Positions 1 through 8,436 of a stretch of 64,000 nucleotides of DNA are shown here, in pieces. The stretch covers positions 124,001 to 188,000 of the forward strand of contig CALTVE010000001.1 of assembly GCA_943913135.1 (NCBI GenBank), in the 5' to 3' direction. Both the position numbers and the translations under genes were made by a program. The notes under the pieces are model-generated. The model made no database searches and was not told where the DNA came from. It saw only the letters and a list, made by a program, of their open reading frames with translations. The DNA comes from an uncultured Francisella sp. Lineage in GTDB: Bacteria; Pseudomonadota; Gammaproteobacteria; Burkholderiales; Neisseriaceae. Each line of letters starts with the position of its first letter. Within the stretch, counting starts at the first letter, position 1.

Positions 1-211
1 TGGCCGCCAGCCTTGGGCGATTGATGGAGTATTACCTACCTTTTTAGCAGTTTCTGGGATTACGCTAGCGGAAATTTGGTTCACCTTGATAGCTATTATG
101 GTTCTGTATACCCTTTTCTTGAGTGCGGAACTTTACTTGATGTTTAAGTATGCAAAACTTGGTCCGTCATCTTTGCGTACTGGCCGCTATAGTTTAGAAA
201 AATCTAGATAG
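1..211 (+). CDS. cydA: Cytochrome bd ubiquinol oxidase subunit I, 3' end only
   Basis: Only the last 69 codons are in the window, read from base 2 to the TAG at 209-211. The translation begins GRQPWAIDGVLPT, the conserved CydA segment near the last membrane helices, followed by a hydrophobic helix and a short basic tail ending EKSR. Subunit I carries the quinol-binding loop and the b558, b595 and d hemes of the high-affinity oxidase in the inner membrane. cydB begins 14 bases later after a good AAGGAG ribosome site, so the two are co-transcribed. The start, Q-loop and most heme ligands lie outside the window. Confidence 0.93.
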   Translation, partial: GRQPWAIDGVLPTFLAVSGITLAEIWFTLIAIMVLYTLFLSAELYLMFKYAKLGPSSLRTGRYSLEKSR

Positions 212-225
212 AAGGAGAACGCAAT

Positions 226-1467
226 ATGACTTTTCTAACCAATGTTTTTACTTATGATGAACTGCGCTTCATCTGGTGGTTGTTGATCGGGGTGTTAATG
301 TTGGGTTGGGCTATCACCGACGGCTTTGATGTAGGGGTAGGGATGCTCCTACAAATTATTGGTAAAAACGATGAGGAGCGCCGGGTGTTGATCAACACCG
401 TGGCTCCTCATTGGGACGGGAACCAAGTGTGGTTGATTACTGCTGGTGGGGCGATGTTTGCTGCCTGGCCTATTGCCTATGCTGCCTCTTTCAGTGGTTT
501 TTATTTGGCTTTAATGCTCGTCTTGATGGCTTTATTCTTTCGGCCCACTGGTTTTGAATATCGCTCTAAGATTGAATCTCCGACCTGGCGGCGTTTATGG
601 GATTGGGGGCTAACTTTCGGCTCTTTGGTCCCAGCTTTGGTGATTGGAGTGGCTTTTGGTAATTTATTGCAAGGGGTTCCTTTTGATTATGTTCCCAATA
701 GCACTTCTGCAGGCTTGAGTCTTGCTCATAATTTAAATATGCCTTTTTATCATTCTGGTTGGAACGGTAATGAGGCTGGCGGTGTATGGCGCGGCTTTTT
801 AGGTCTGCTTAGTCTGCTTAACTGGTATGCTTTAATCGCTGGTTTAATCTCCGTATTCATGTTAGTGGCTATCGGCGGTTCTTACTTGCAGTTAAAGACA
901 GTAGGAGAGTTAAGAAGAAGAAGTGAAAAAGCAACCGTTATTTCTGCAATTATTGCTTGTATTTTATTCGTTGTGGCCGGCGTATTCCTTTATTATTCAA
1001 TCGACGGTTATCAAGTGAGCAGTGCAATTGCAGCAAATGGGCCGAGTATTCCGTCTACGGATAAAGAGGTCACCAAGGCAGCTGGTTTGTGGTTTACTAA
1101 TTATAATAAAATGCCTTTATTGTGGATTTTCCCTCTATTGGGCGTACTAGGCTTTTTAATCGCTATTTTTAGTAGCCGTACATCTAAGGGTGTGATTAGC
1201 TTTATTGGCACTTCTATCGCCTTATTTGGAGTGATTTTTACTGCGGGCGTATCTATGTTCCCCTTCATAATGCCTTCTTCCACTACTGCAAACCATAGTT
1301 TGACTATGTGGGATGCAAGTTCAAGTTATAATACTTTGGCAATTATGACTTTGGTGGCACTGGTGATGGTGCCGATTGTGTTACTCTACACGGTTTGGGG
1401 TTACTACGTAATGCGTGGCCGCATCGATGTCGATTACGTTAAATCAAAAGCTCACCAGTTGTACTAG
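226..1467 (+). CDS. cydB: Cytochrome bd ubiquinol oxidase subunit II
   Basis: Subunit II of cytochrome bd oxidase, a polytopic inner-membrane protein that supports heme assembly in CydA; the complex reduces oxygen to water with ubiquinol. The N-terminus holds the family motif DGFDVGVGMLL and then APHWDGNQVWLITAGGAMFAAW, both diagnostic of CydB. At 413 residues it is somewhat longer than the roughly 380 usual for the family. The extra length appears to sit in the loop around residues 145-190 (NLLQGVPFDYV to GVWRGF). ATG follows AAGGAG by a standard distance. The stop codon TAG overlaps the ribosome site of cydX, so the three cyd oxidase genes form one unit. Confidence 0.97.
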   Translation: MTFLTNVFTYDELRFIWWLLIGVLMLGWAITDGFDVGVGMLLQIIGKNDEERRVLINTVAPHWDGNQVWLITAGGAMFAAWPIAYAASFSGFYLALMLVLMALFFRPTGFEYRSKIESPTWRRLWDWGLTFGSLVPALVIGVAFGNLLQGVPFDYVPNSTSAGLSLAHNLNMPFYHSGWNGNEAGGVWRGFLGLLSLLNWYALIAGLISVFMLVAIGGSYLQLKTVGELRRRSEKATVISAIIACILFVVAGVFLYYSIDGYQVSSAIAANGPSIPSTDKEVTKAAGLWFTNYNKMPLLWIFPLLGVLGFLIAIFSSRTSKGVISFIGTSIALFGVIFTAGVSMFPFIMPSSTTANHSLTMWDASSSYNTLAIMTLVALVMVPIVLLYTVWGYYVMRGRIDVDYVKSKAHQLY

Positions 1468-1478
1468 GAGGATGTGCG

Positions 1479-1562
1479 ATGCTTTATATTCTATGGGTTA
1501 TTGGCTTAGCAATAATCACCTGCATTGTGACGTGGGTTGCTGTAAAGTTTGAAATTAAGTAA
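1479..1562 (+). CDS. cydX: Cytochrome bd oxidase small subunit CydX
   Basis: A 27-codon gene immediately after cydB. The product is a single membrane helix starting MLYILWVIG, which fits the conserved CydX/YbgT N-terminal pattern (Met-x-Tyr-x-x-Trp-x-x-Gly), and it ends with a charged KFEIK tail. CydX is a small accessory subunit needed for stable heme binding and activity of cytochrome bd. A strong AGGAGG at 1466-1471 lies 7 bases before the ATG. It is shorter than the roughly 37-residue E. coli protein, mainly at the C-terminus. Position, helix and motif make the call good even though the gene is tiny. Confidence 0.8.
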   Translation: MLYILWVIGLAIITCIVTWVAVKFEIK

Positions 1563-1587
1563 TAATTAGTAAGTTCGAGAAGCTGTT

Positions 1588-3285
1588 TTGAGTAATTTAG
1601 GGTCACTGGATAAAGAGGTGATCCGCCAGGCGATGAAAGAAGTCTTGGCGGGAGTTAAACCACTTTTGAATGTGGCCCTTCTTTTTGCTAGCTTGACATT
1701 GGTCGTTTTAATTATTCAAAGTCTATTGATTGCTAAGCTGTTTTCTCATTTAGTACTGTTTACCTTGCATCAAGAGACTTTTCCATCTGCATTTTTGCAT
1801 AACTCACTGATTGCACTATTTTTTTTATTTATTGCAAGGCCGCTGTGTGAATATTTGAGAGCATTTTTTTCTGATCAAGCAAGTTTTAGAGCTCGGCAAA
1901 GTTTATATAATAAACTTCTCCAAAAATTATCTGCTCTCGGGCCAGAAAGTCGTTTTTTCGGTTCTGTAGGCGCCTTGAGTACCCACTTAATGGATGAAGT
2001 CGACGCTTTAGATGGTTTTATTTCCCGTTATTATGTGCAGATGATTTTGGTTCTTTTAACCCCCCTTTTCATTATTGGAGTGGTCACTTTTTATAGTACG
2101 GTAGCGGCGATAATTTTTTTCTTAACGATTCCTTTAATTATTGTTTTTATGATTTTAGTAGGAGGAAGTGCCGCCGATAAAAGTCGGGAACAGTTTGCTG
2201 CTTTATCACGTTTAAGCGCCTCTTTCTTAGAATTGGTGCGCGGCATCAAGACCATCCAACGCTTTCATTCACAAAAAAAGGTAGCATATTTAATAGAAAA
2301 AAACGCTGAAAGTTATCGTAAAAAGACACTAGAGATTTTACGCTTAGCTTTCTTATCGATAGGAACACTGGAATTTTTTTCATCTTTAGCGATTGCGGCC
2401 ATTGCGTTATATCTAGGGCTGTCCTTAATGCGTATTTTCCCAGGGTTTGAAGGAAAAATTTTGGTACCTTATGAAGGCGCCTTATTGATTTTAATTTTAG
2501 CACCAGAATTTTATACCCCTCTACGTCAATTAGGAGCAGATTATCACGCTAAAGCAACCGCGGAAGGGGCGATTCGCGAGTTATTGCCACTATTAAATTA
2601 TAAGCCGTTAGAAGAAGACCAAGAAGCGATCAAAATATTAGAAGGTCCTCCTTTCATTGAAGCGGTAGCGTTAGCGCTGAAGGGGAAAAATGGAAATTAT
2701 CGCTTAAAGCCTGTTTCTTTTAGCTTAAAAGCAGGCGAGCGGGCGTGGGTGCGGGGGGTCAGTGGTGCCGGTAAAAGTTCGCTTTTAGAGTGTTTTTTAA
2801 AATTTGTTTCTTTTGAGGGGCAGTTATATATCAATGATTTACCACTTCGTCTTTATCAAAGAGCAGCTTGGTTCAGTAAAATTGCTTACCTCGCGCAAAG
2901 TCCAAGTGTCTTATCAGGAACGATTGCTGAAAACCTTCGTTTAGTAAAAAGCAATGCGACTGATGAAGAACTCATAAAGGTATTAGCAAAAGTTGAATTA
3001 GACGAATTGGTTGCCCATTTACCTTTGGGGTTGGAGACCCCTTTAGGAGAAAGGGGACAAGGTTTATCAGGTGGACAACTCAGCCGTTTATCTATTGCCC
3101 AGCTTTTGTTGCAGGATGCTTGCTTTTGGTTGATTGATGAACCGACAGAGCACTTAGATGCTGATACCGCCGAAGCGATTATTAGTTTATTAGAACGACT
3201 GACCCGTGGTTCTACCGTTTTATGGGTCAGTCATCAGCGAAAAGCTCTCGATTGGGTGGATAAAAGTATTTGGGTAAATTCATGA
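1588..3285 (+). CDS. cydD: Heterodimeric ABC exporter CydDC, subunit CydD
   Basis: CydD and CydC form an inner-membrane ABC exporter of glutathione/cysteine (heme has also been implicated) needed to assemble cytochrome bd. The first ~320 residues hold six hydrophobic helices. The nucleotide-binding domain follows with Walker A GVSGAGKSS (about residue 395), signature LSGGQLSRL, Walker B CFWLIDEPTEHLD and the H-loop SHQ. The frame opens with TTG at 1588, 25 bases after cydX, with only a weak ribosome site; GTG 1618 and ATG 1633 are possible later starts. Its end overlaps cydC by ATGA, implying translational coupling. The 565 residues are close to the family's usual size. Confidence 0.93.
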   Translation: MSNLGSLDKEVIRQAMKEVLAGVKPLLNVALLFASLTLVVLIIQSLLIAKLFSHLVLFTLHQETFPSAFLHNSLIALFFLFIARPLCEYLRAFFSDQASFRARQSLYNKLLQKLSALGPESRFFGSVGALSTHLMDEVDALDGFISRYYVQMILVLLTPLFIIGVVTFYSTVAAIIFFLTIPLIIVFMILVGGSAADKSREQFAALSRLSASFLELVRGIKTIQRFHSQKKVAYLIEKNAESYRKKTLEILRLAFLSIGTLEFFSSLAIAAIALYLGLSLMRIFPGFEGKILVPYEGALLILILAPEFYTPLRQLGADYHAKATAEGAIRELLPLLNYKPLEEDQEAIKILEGPPFIEAVALALKGKNGNYRLKPVSFSLKAGERAWVRGVSGAGKSSLLECFLKFVSFEGQLYINDLPLRLYQRAAWFSKIAYLAQSPSVLSGTIAENLRLVKSNATDEELIKVLAKVELDELVAHLPLGLETPLGERGQGLSGGQLSRLSIAQLLLQDACFWLIDEPTEHLDADTAEAIISLLERLTRGSTVLWVSHQRKALDWVDKSIWVNS

Positions 3286-4913
3286 GAGAGCAACGTGAGG
3301 GTGTACGTTTAACTGCTTTATTAATTAGCCGCCCTTGGCAATGGCTTTTTGCTTTTGCTCTTTTATTGAGTACGTTGATAGCGGGTATTGGTTTATTAAC
3401 TACTTCCGGTTGGTTCATTACGGTGGCAGCGCTTGCTGGTTTAAGTTTTATAGAAATAAACTACTGGACTGCAGGGAGTTTGATCCGTGCTTTTGCATTA
3501 ATGCGTACAACATTCCGCTATGGGGGCGATTTGGTGTCCCATAATGCGATTTTATATTTGTTAAAAGATTTACGGGTTAAGCTATTTACTCTTTTTGCCA
3601 AGGCAGGGGTTAATTGGGATAAAAATCAATATTCTTCTGCGGTTATTATGCACCGTTTGATGCGCGATATCGATTGGTTAGATTTATTCCCTCTTAAATT
3701 CATGTTGCCTTGGGGCGCAGGCATCCTAATGATGGGAGTCTTTTTGACTGGCGTATATTGGTTGTGCGTGCCTCTTTTTGTTTATATCGTTTTTCCTGTA
3801 TTACTGGCGATTTTCGGTATTCCATTGATAAGTTTACACCGTGGTTTAAAGCTGGCGTGGCAAGAGGTACTCCATAATGAAGAAAGCAAAACCGATTTAG
3901 TACGTTATATCTTTTTATTAACTCCCTTAATTCTTTGGCGCAGTTGGCCTAAAGCGGAGCGTTATTTACAAAAAGAAAACCAAATTCGCTTACGCGTCCG
4001 ATTATCGATTCAACGTTATTTAAATGTATTACGCCTAGGACAAGATATTTGTTTATGGGCAGCTGTATTATTAATGCTTTGGTCAGGTTCTTTTTTGGTA
4101 GCTCAAGAAAAAATTACTCCCGCCTGGTTATTGGCTGTAGTGTTTGCCTTGATGGGGCTAAAAGAGGCTGCTGCCCCTATGGTGGAAGGATTTTTGTCTT
4201 TAAGTGTAAGCCGTTTAGCACGTGATCGCTTAGATGATTTAATTAAAAAGGGGATAAAGTGTTCAAACTTTGCTTATAGCGAAAGAGAAACCATAAAAGA
4301 ATTACAACTGAAAAATGTGGGTGGGCGTATTATCGGTGCTCTTAATGGGCCTGAAAAAGTAAATATAACTATTAGACCGGGTGAAATTTTGGTGATTCAA
4401 GGGCCTTCTGGCGTGGGGAAAAGCACTTTACTTTCTTTAATAGCGGGGGAAATTCCGCTGCAAGAAGGACAGATCTTATTAAATGGGCATGATTTAAGCG
4501 ATCAGCAGCGAGACAGCCGATTAGGCTATTTATCGCAGCAACTGGATTTATTTGACTGGTCTTTAGGCGAAAATTTACGTCTTGCTAAAGAAAATGCAGA
4601 AGATGAAGAGTTATGGCAAGTGCTGGCAAAAGTACGTTTAGTCACTTGGGCAAAAAAGCGTCAAGGGCTAAATACTGAGCTTGGGGAAGAGGGCAGTGCA
4701 GTTTCCGGAGGCGAAGGACGGCGCATTGCCTTAGCCCGTTTACTTTTGGCAGATCGTGATATTTTACTTTTAGATGAACCTTTCGCTGGTCTAGATGAAG
4801 AAAATACTGCTTTTTTATATCAGACCTTAAAAGAATATGGGCAAAAAAAGATTATCTTGGTTGTGAGTCACTATGATTTAAGTCCTTATGGTGCCCGGGT
4901 GTATCGATTATAA
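3282..4913 (+). CDS. cydC: Heterodimeric ABC exporter CydDC, subunit CydC
   Basis: Partner of CydD. An N-terminal membrane domain (about residues 15-290) is followed by an ATP-binding domain with Walker A GPSGVGKSTLL, signature VSGGEGRRIALAR, Walker B ILLLDEPFAGLD and the H-loop SHYD. I place the start at the ATG that overlaps the cydD stop as ATGA (3282-3285), giving 543 residues; a TTG four codons upstream is open but less likely. The 3' end overlaps the convergent hemH gene by 6 bases, so there is no room for an ordinary terminator between them. The cydAB-X-DC arrangement joins oxidase and assembly factor in one cluster. Confidence 0.93.
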   Translation: MREQREGVRLTALLISRPWQWLFAFALLLSTLIAGIGLLTTSGWFITVAALAGLSFIEINYWTAGSLIRAFALMRTTFRYGGDLVSHNAILYLLKDLRVKLFTLFAKAGVNWDKNQYSSAVIMHRLMRDIDWLDLFPLKFMLPWGAGILMMGVFLTGVYWLCVPLFVYIVFPVLLAIFGIPLISLHRGLKLAWQEVLHNEESKTDLVRYIFLLTPLILWRSWPKAERYLQKENQIRLRVRLSIQRYLNVLRLGQDICLWAAVLLMLWSGSFLVAQEKITPAWLLAVVFALMGLKEAAAPMVEGFLSLSVSRLARDRLDDLIKKGIKCSNFAYSERETIKELQLKNVGGRIIGALNGPEKVNITIRPGEILVIQGPSGVGKSTLLSLIAGEIPLQEGQILLNGHDLSDQQRDSRLGYLSQQLDLFDWSLGENLRLAKENAEDEELWQVLAKVRLVTWAKKRQGLNTELGEEGSAVSGGEGRRIALARLLLADRDILLLDEPFAGLDEENTAFLYQTLKEYGQKKIILVVSHYDLSPYGARVYRL

Positions 4914-5882
4914 ACCTGCTTCTTTTTGAATAAATTGATAAAGCGCCTTCACTAAGTCAGAGTCACTGTTCAAAGCGGGGATATAGGTGAATTCTTTCCC
5001 TCCCGCCTGAAGAAAGATTCTTTTATCTTCTAAGGCCAGTTCTTGTAAGGTTTCTAAGCCGTCGACCAAAAAACTTGGAGCCACAACGCAGATGGATTGG
5101 ACGCCCTGTTTAGGAAGTTTGGTCAACACCTCGGCAGTGGAAGGGCCTAACCATCTAACGGGGCCAAAGCGGCTTTGATAACTCATAAGGACAGGGATAT
5201 TATAGCTTTGTAAGCGCTCTTGTAGAGCTCGGGTGGTTCTCTCACATTCTTTTGAGTAAGGATCGCCTTTTTTTACATAACGTATGGGTAGCCCATGATA
5301 AGACAGCAGTAAGCGTTCAGGCTGCATTTTTTCTAGAGTGGGGATAATAGACTTCGCTAGGGCGTTAAGATAGCTTTTTTCCTTGTAAAAGGAGCGCAAT
5401 AAAAATAATTCTGGAATATCAGGCAGCCCTTTTAGGGCCTTAGAAAGTGCATCCAAGCAAGCCCCTATAGTGGTGCTAGAATATTGAGGAAATAAAGGCA
5501 GTACAATAAGTTTTTCTCCAGATAGTTCTTGTAAAACCTCGCTGATTTCTGGGGCACTATAAGTCATAGCAGCGCGCACGACAATGTTATAACCTTGGGT
5601 TCGAAAGGCTTCTTCTAAGGCCTGTGCTAAATCCTGACTATGTGCGACCAGTGGTGCGGGGCTTTTTCCTGTCCAGATGGATTGATATTTATGCTGGCTA
5701 GTAAAGCTGCGCAAAGGTAACACCAAAATCCGTAAAATAGGTTGCCACAACCAAGGGGTGAAGGTAATCACACGAGGGTCGGATAAAAACCTTGCTAAAT
5801 AGCGACGAACCTCTTTTCTTTTTAGGCTATTAGGTGAACCCAGATTCAGTAATAAAATGGAAAAAGGTGCTTTAGCGTTCAT
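4908..5882 (-). CDS. hemH: Ferrochelatase
   Basis: Inserts ferrous iron into protoporphyrin IX, the last step of protoheme synthesis. The 324-residue protein starts with LLLNLGSP, typical of HemH. It carries the signature LLSYHGLPIRY, whose histidine is the metal-handling residue in the family, then KGDPYSKECERTT. Near the C-terminus, APSFLVDGLETLQEL contains the conserved glutamate. The start at 5882 has no obvious Shine-Dalgarno. The gene lies 7 bases downstream of ftsK on the same strand and is probably co-transcribed with it. Its location against the cytochrome bd cluster makes sense, since the oxidase needs heme b and heme d. Confidence 0.95.
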   Translation of the reverse strand: MNAKAPFSILLLNLGSPNSLKRKEVRRYLARFLSDPRVITFTPWLWQPILRILVLPLRSFTSQHKYQSIWTGKSPAPLVAHSQDLAQALEEAFRTQGYNIVVRAAMTYSAPEISEVLQELSGEKLIVLPLFPQYSSTTIGACLDALSKALKGLPDIPELFLLRSFYKEKSYLNALAKSIIPTLEKMQPERLLLSYHGLPIRYVKKGDPYSKECERTTRALQERLQSYNIPVLMSYQSRFGPVRWLGPSTAEVLTKLPKQGVQSICVVAPSFLVDGLETLQELALEDKRIFLQAGGKEFTYIPALNSDSDLVKALYQFIQKEAGL

Positions 5883-5889
5883 TAAGGGG

Positions 5890-8166
5890 TTATTCTGTAA
5901 AGGAATGCTTTTTTAAAGTGCGGGCTGCACCTATATGTGCTTTTTGTAATAACCCTTCTCGTTCCATACTTTCTAAAAAATTATGAGCTAGGTTATAACC
6001 GATATGAAGTTGACGTTGGAGAGCAGAAACAGAAGTTTTTTGGCTTTCTAATACATAGTTAACTGCCGCTTTATAAAGTTCGGAGTGCATTTCTGTCTGG
6101 CTTTTTCGTTTTTCTAGTGAATAATGACTGATGGGCAATGGATTTTCTTGTTGGAAATCGTGTACTAAGTTTTGATATTCGTTTAATGACAGATCAGCCG
6201 CTTGCAGGCGTACGGGGGAGCGACTATAAGCACTGGTAAAAAAAGCATCGCCCTGACCTTCTAGTTTTTCAGCTCCAGGTTGACCAAGCAACCAACGGCT
6301 TTGCCAGCTATCGCTTAAGGTAAAGAGTAATCGGGCAGGAAAAGCTTCCTTTAAATGGCGGTCTTTTTGTCCTAAATCAAATTGACTTTCTCCCCAAATT
6401 AAATGTAAGCCCACTTTGGCACCTTTTTGGGCGAGGTCCAATAAAAGAGATTTAATGTTTTCATAGTCTTCTTTATTAAGAAGCGAAGGTTGTTCTAGAA
6501 AAATAACCAGGGTAGGGAACAGGGTTAATGCCTGAGGTTCATCTAAGTTAGGGCTTAAAGGATTGGGAAGAGCGATACCTTTTTCTTTAAGTATATTAAT
6601 TTGTATATTGAGGGTCTTAATATCCGGATAATTATTTTCAGTGAGGATGAGAGCACGTTTTTGCCTTTCTTCTTGCAACCAGCGTAACATATGTATTAAA
6701 TCTTTTGCTTGATGTAGGGGGGGGCATAAAAGCTGAGGCAGATGTGCGTTTTTTTCAAATCCTTTAGGATCGCTACTAAAGCAGAGTAAACGCAATTGTT
6801 GTGAAACGTTGCGCGCTACCAAAGAAGAAAGTGCTGTAATTAAGGCACCGTTTACTTCTTTAGGGTCTTGACCGGCGATGAGTAAATTAGGCATTTCTGG
6901 CAAGATGGCATAAAGTGCTTTTCGTTCTATGCTTCTACCGAGGACGATTACTAAATCTTGATTAGTTTCAACAAATTCTTTACTCCCCAGCAGTCTCATA
7001 AACGATACTCGCTCTTGAGTTCGTCGTTTCACCAGTATTGCATAATCTGCCTGTACAGGGCTTTTTTCTTTAAACCATAATTTAGGGGTAGGTAAGTTCT
7101 GGGGAAGGGCACTTAAAGCGCTGGCGAAGGCTTCGTTCACATTAGAAAGGTTTAATTTTAGGTGATAGTTAATAAAGCGTGGACCGATAAATCCTTCTTC
7201 TAAACGATTGGCAATCTGAAAGTGGTTAAAGATTTGTTCTAAGGTATGGGCATGGCTTAAAAGCTCGTGCTGTGCTTCTTTAGAAGGAGACGAAGCACGT
7301 ACCCATACATTTTTGATTAAATTAAGGAATGGCTTTTCTTGAGAGGAAGAAGGTAAAGGGGAGGTAGGAATGTTCTCTTGTACTTGGCTTTTATCTTCTA
7401 CTCCTTTTTTCTGCAATATTTTCAAACGGTTGCTACTGGCCGAGCGAATTTCTTTGACTGGGTGGGCCGAGATGGTTTTAAGCTTTTGTCGCGTCCTTTC
7501 GTTTTCATCAAGCGGTTTTTCAAAAACTTTCTGTCCAAGATAAGAAAAAAAAGTACCTATACCTTTAAAAAGCAGCCATACAGCGCTTTGTACCATTAAT
7601 AAAAAGGCCGTGATTACTAAAGCAACGCTGATTAGGTCTAAAACAAGATAAGGCAGCCAACGGTGGAGGAGAGGGTAAAGAAAATGGGCAGTGAGACCCC
7701 CAGCGCCCATCGGAAGAGTATGAGAGAGCTTATGCGTAAAAAAGGATAATTCACATAGGGGTGAAAAAAGCAAAATCAGAATTAGGCCAAGAATGCTCAA
7801 TGAAAAGGAAAAAGAAAGTCTCGGAAAACGATTTTTTAAAATAGATTGGACAGCGTGGAAGAAAAGGTAAAAAGAAATCCACCAGGCGGAAATTCCGAAA
7901 AAATAGTAGAGGATATCAGCAGTATATGCTCCAATAGTTCCTAAGGTATTATGCACAGGGGTCGTTAAAACATTATCGGTCGACCAAGCGGCATCTTGGC
8001 TAGAAAACGTCATTAGAGATAAGGCTAAAAATAAGGCAAGAGTTAGCCAAAGGGCTTGCAAACCGCTTTGTGTCCAAGCCCAAAAAGAAGATTCACTCTT
8101 TTTAGTAGTGGGATGGCCATCTGCTATCGCTTTACTAGATTTTTTTGCAAGCTCTTTTGAATCCAT
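5890..8166 (-). CDS. ftsK: FtsK-family DNA translocase with destroyed ATPase motifs
   Basis: A 758-residue FtsK homologue. N-terminal membrane helices (about residues 34-200) resemble the septal anchor, followed by a linker (205-300) and the alpha/beta motor region. The winged-helix gamma domain (about 694-750) keeps the hallmark residues SALQRQLHIGYNLA and MEREG. The motor is abnormal. Where FtsK has GTTGSGKS this protein reads AGQDPKEVNG (431-440), so the P-loop is gone. Walker B VLVDEF is LVIFLEQ (553-559), and the ATQRP sensor reads IWGESQ. Conserved flanks such as MPNLLIAG and LLGQPGAEKLEGQGD show that this is the same domain. The frame is intact, so the protein is probably made. It may act as a division scaffold without pumping DNA, or an active FtsK may exist elsewhere. 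Confidence 0.85.
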   Translation of the reverse strand: MDSKELAKKSSKAIADGHPTTKKSESSFWAWTQSGLQALWLTLALFLALSLMTFSSQDAAWSTDNVLTTPVHNTLGTIGAYTADILYYFFGISAWWISFYLFFHAVQSILKNRFPRLSFSFSLSILGLILILLFSPLCELSFFTHKLSHTLPMGAGGLTAHFLYPLLHRWLPYLVLDLISVALVITAFLLMVQSAVWLLFKGIGTFFSYLGQKVFEKPLDENERTRQKLKTISAHPVKEIRSASSNRLKILQKKGVEDKSQVQENIPTSPLPSSSQEKPFLNLIKNVWVRASSPSKEAQHELLSHAHTLEQIFNHFQIANRLEEGFIGPRFINYHLKLNLSNVNEAFASALSALPQNLPTPKLWFKEKSPVQADYAILVKRRTQERVSFMRLLGSKEFVETNQDLVIVLGRSIERKALYAILPEMPNLLIAGQDPKEVNGALITALSSLVARNVSQQLRLLCFSSDPKGFEKNAHLPQLLCPPLHQAKDLIHMLRWLQEERQKRALILTENNYPDIKTLNIQINILKEKGIALPNPLSPNLDEPQALTLFPTLVIFLEQPSLLNKEDYENIKSLLLDLAQKGAKVGLHLIWGESQFDLGQKDRHLKEAFPARLLFTLSDSWQSRWLLGQPGAEKLEGQGDAFFTSAYSRSPVRLQAADLSLNEYQNLVHDFQQENPLPISHYSLEKRKSQTEMHSELYKAAVNYVLESQKTSVSALQRQLHIGYNLAHNFLESMEREGLLQKAHIGAARTLKKHSFTE

Positions 8167-8317
8167 ATTGGGTTATAAAGGGACAGTTTTAATCCTGAGT
8201 TGAAGGTTATAAATTAGGCTTTGATTCTAACAGGATTTATCTTAAAAGTGGGGAAGCAATCATTCTAGGGGCCCTAACTTTGATAATTTCATGCTAAAAT
8301 TACAGAGCTTAGGGCTA

Positions 8318-8393
8318 GCACCCGTAGCTCAGTTGGAAGAGTGTCGGTTTCCGAAGCCGGAGGTCACAGGTTCGATCCCTGTCGGGTGCACCA
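8318..8393 (+). tRNA. tRNA-Arg (anticodon CCG)
   Basis: The sequence folds as a complete cloverleaf. The acceptor stem GCACCCG (8318-8324) pairs with CGGGTGC (8383-8389). The D arm is at 8327-8342 and the anticodon loop TTCCGAA at 8349-8355 puts CCG at 34-36. The T arm ACAGG-TTCGATC-CCTGT spans 8366-8382, and CCA is encoded at 8391-8393. The anticodon stem has a U-G wobble at each end. It decodes CGG arginine codons and resembles the gammaproteobacterial argX type. A TAAAAT -10-like element lies at 8295-8300; I did not find a convincing -35. Confidence 0.95.
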
Positions 8394-8436
8394 CACTGCG
8401 CCCTAAGCAAAAGACACGTTTTATTAGAGGGGAAAC

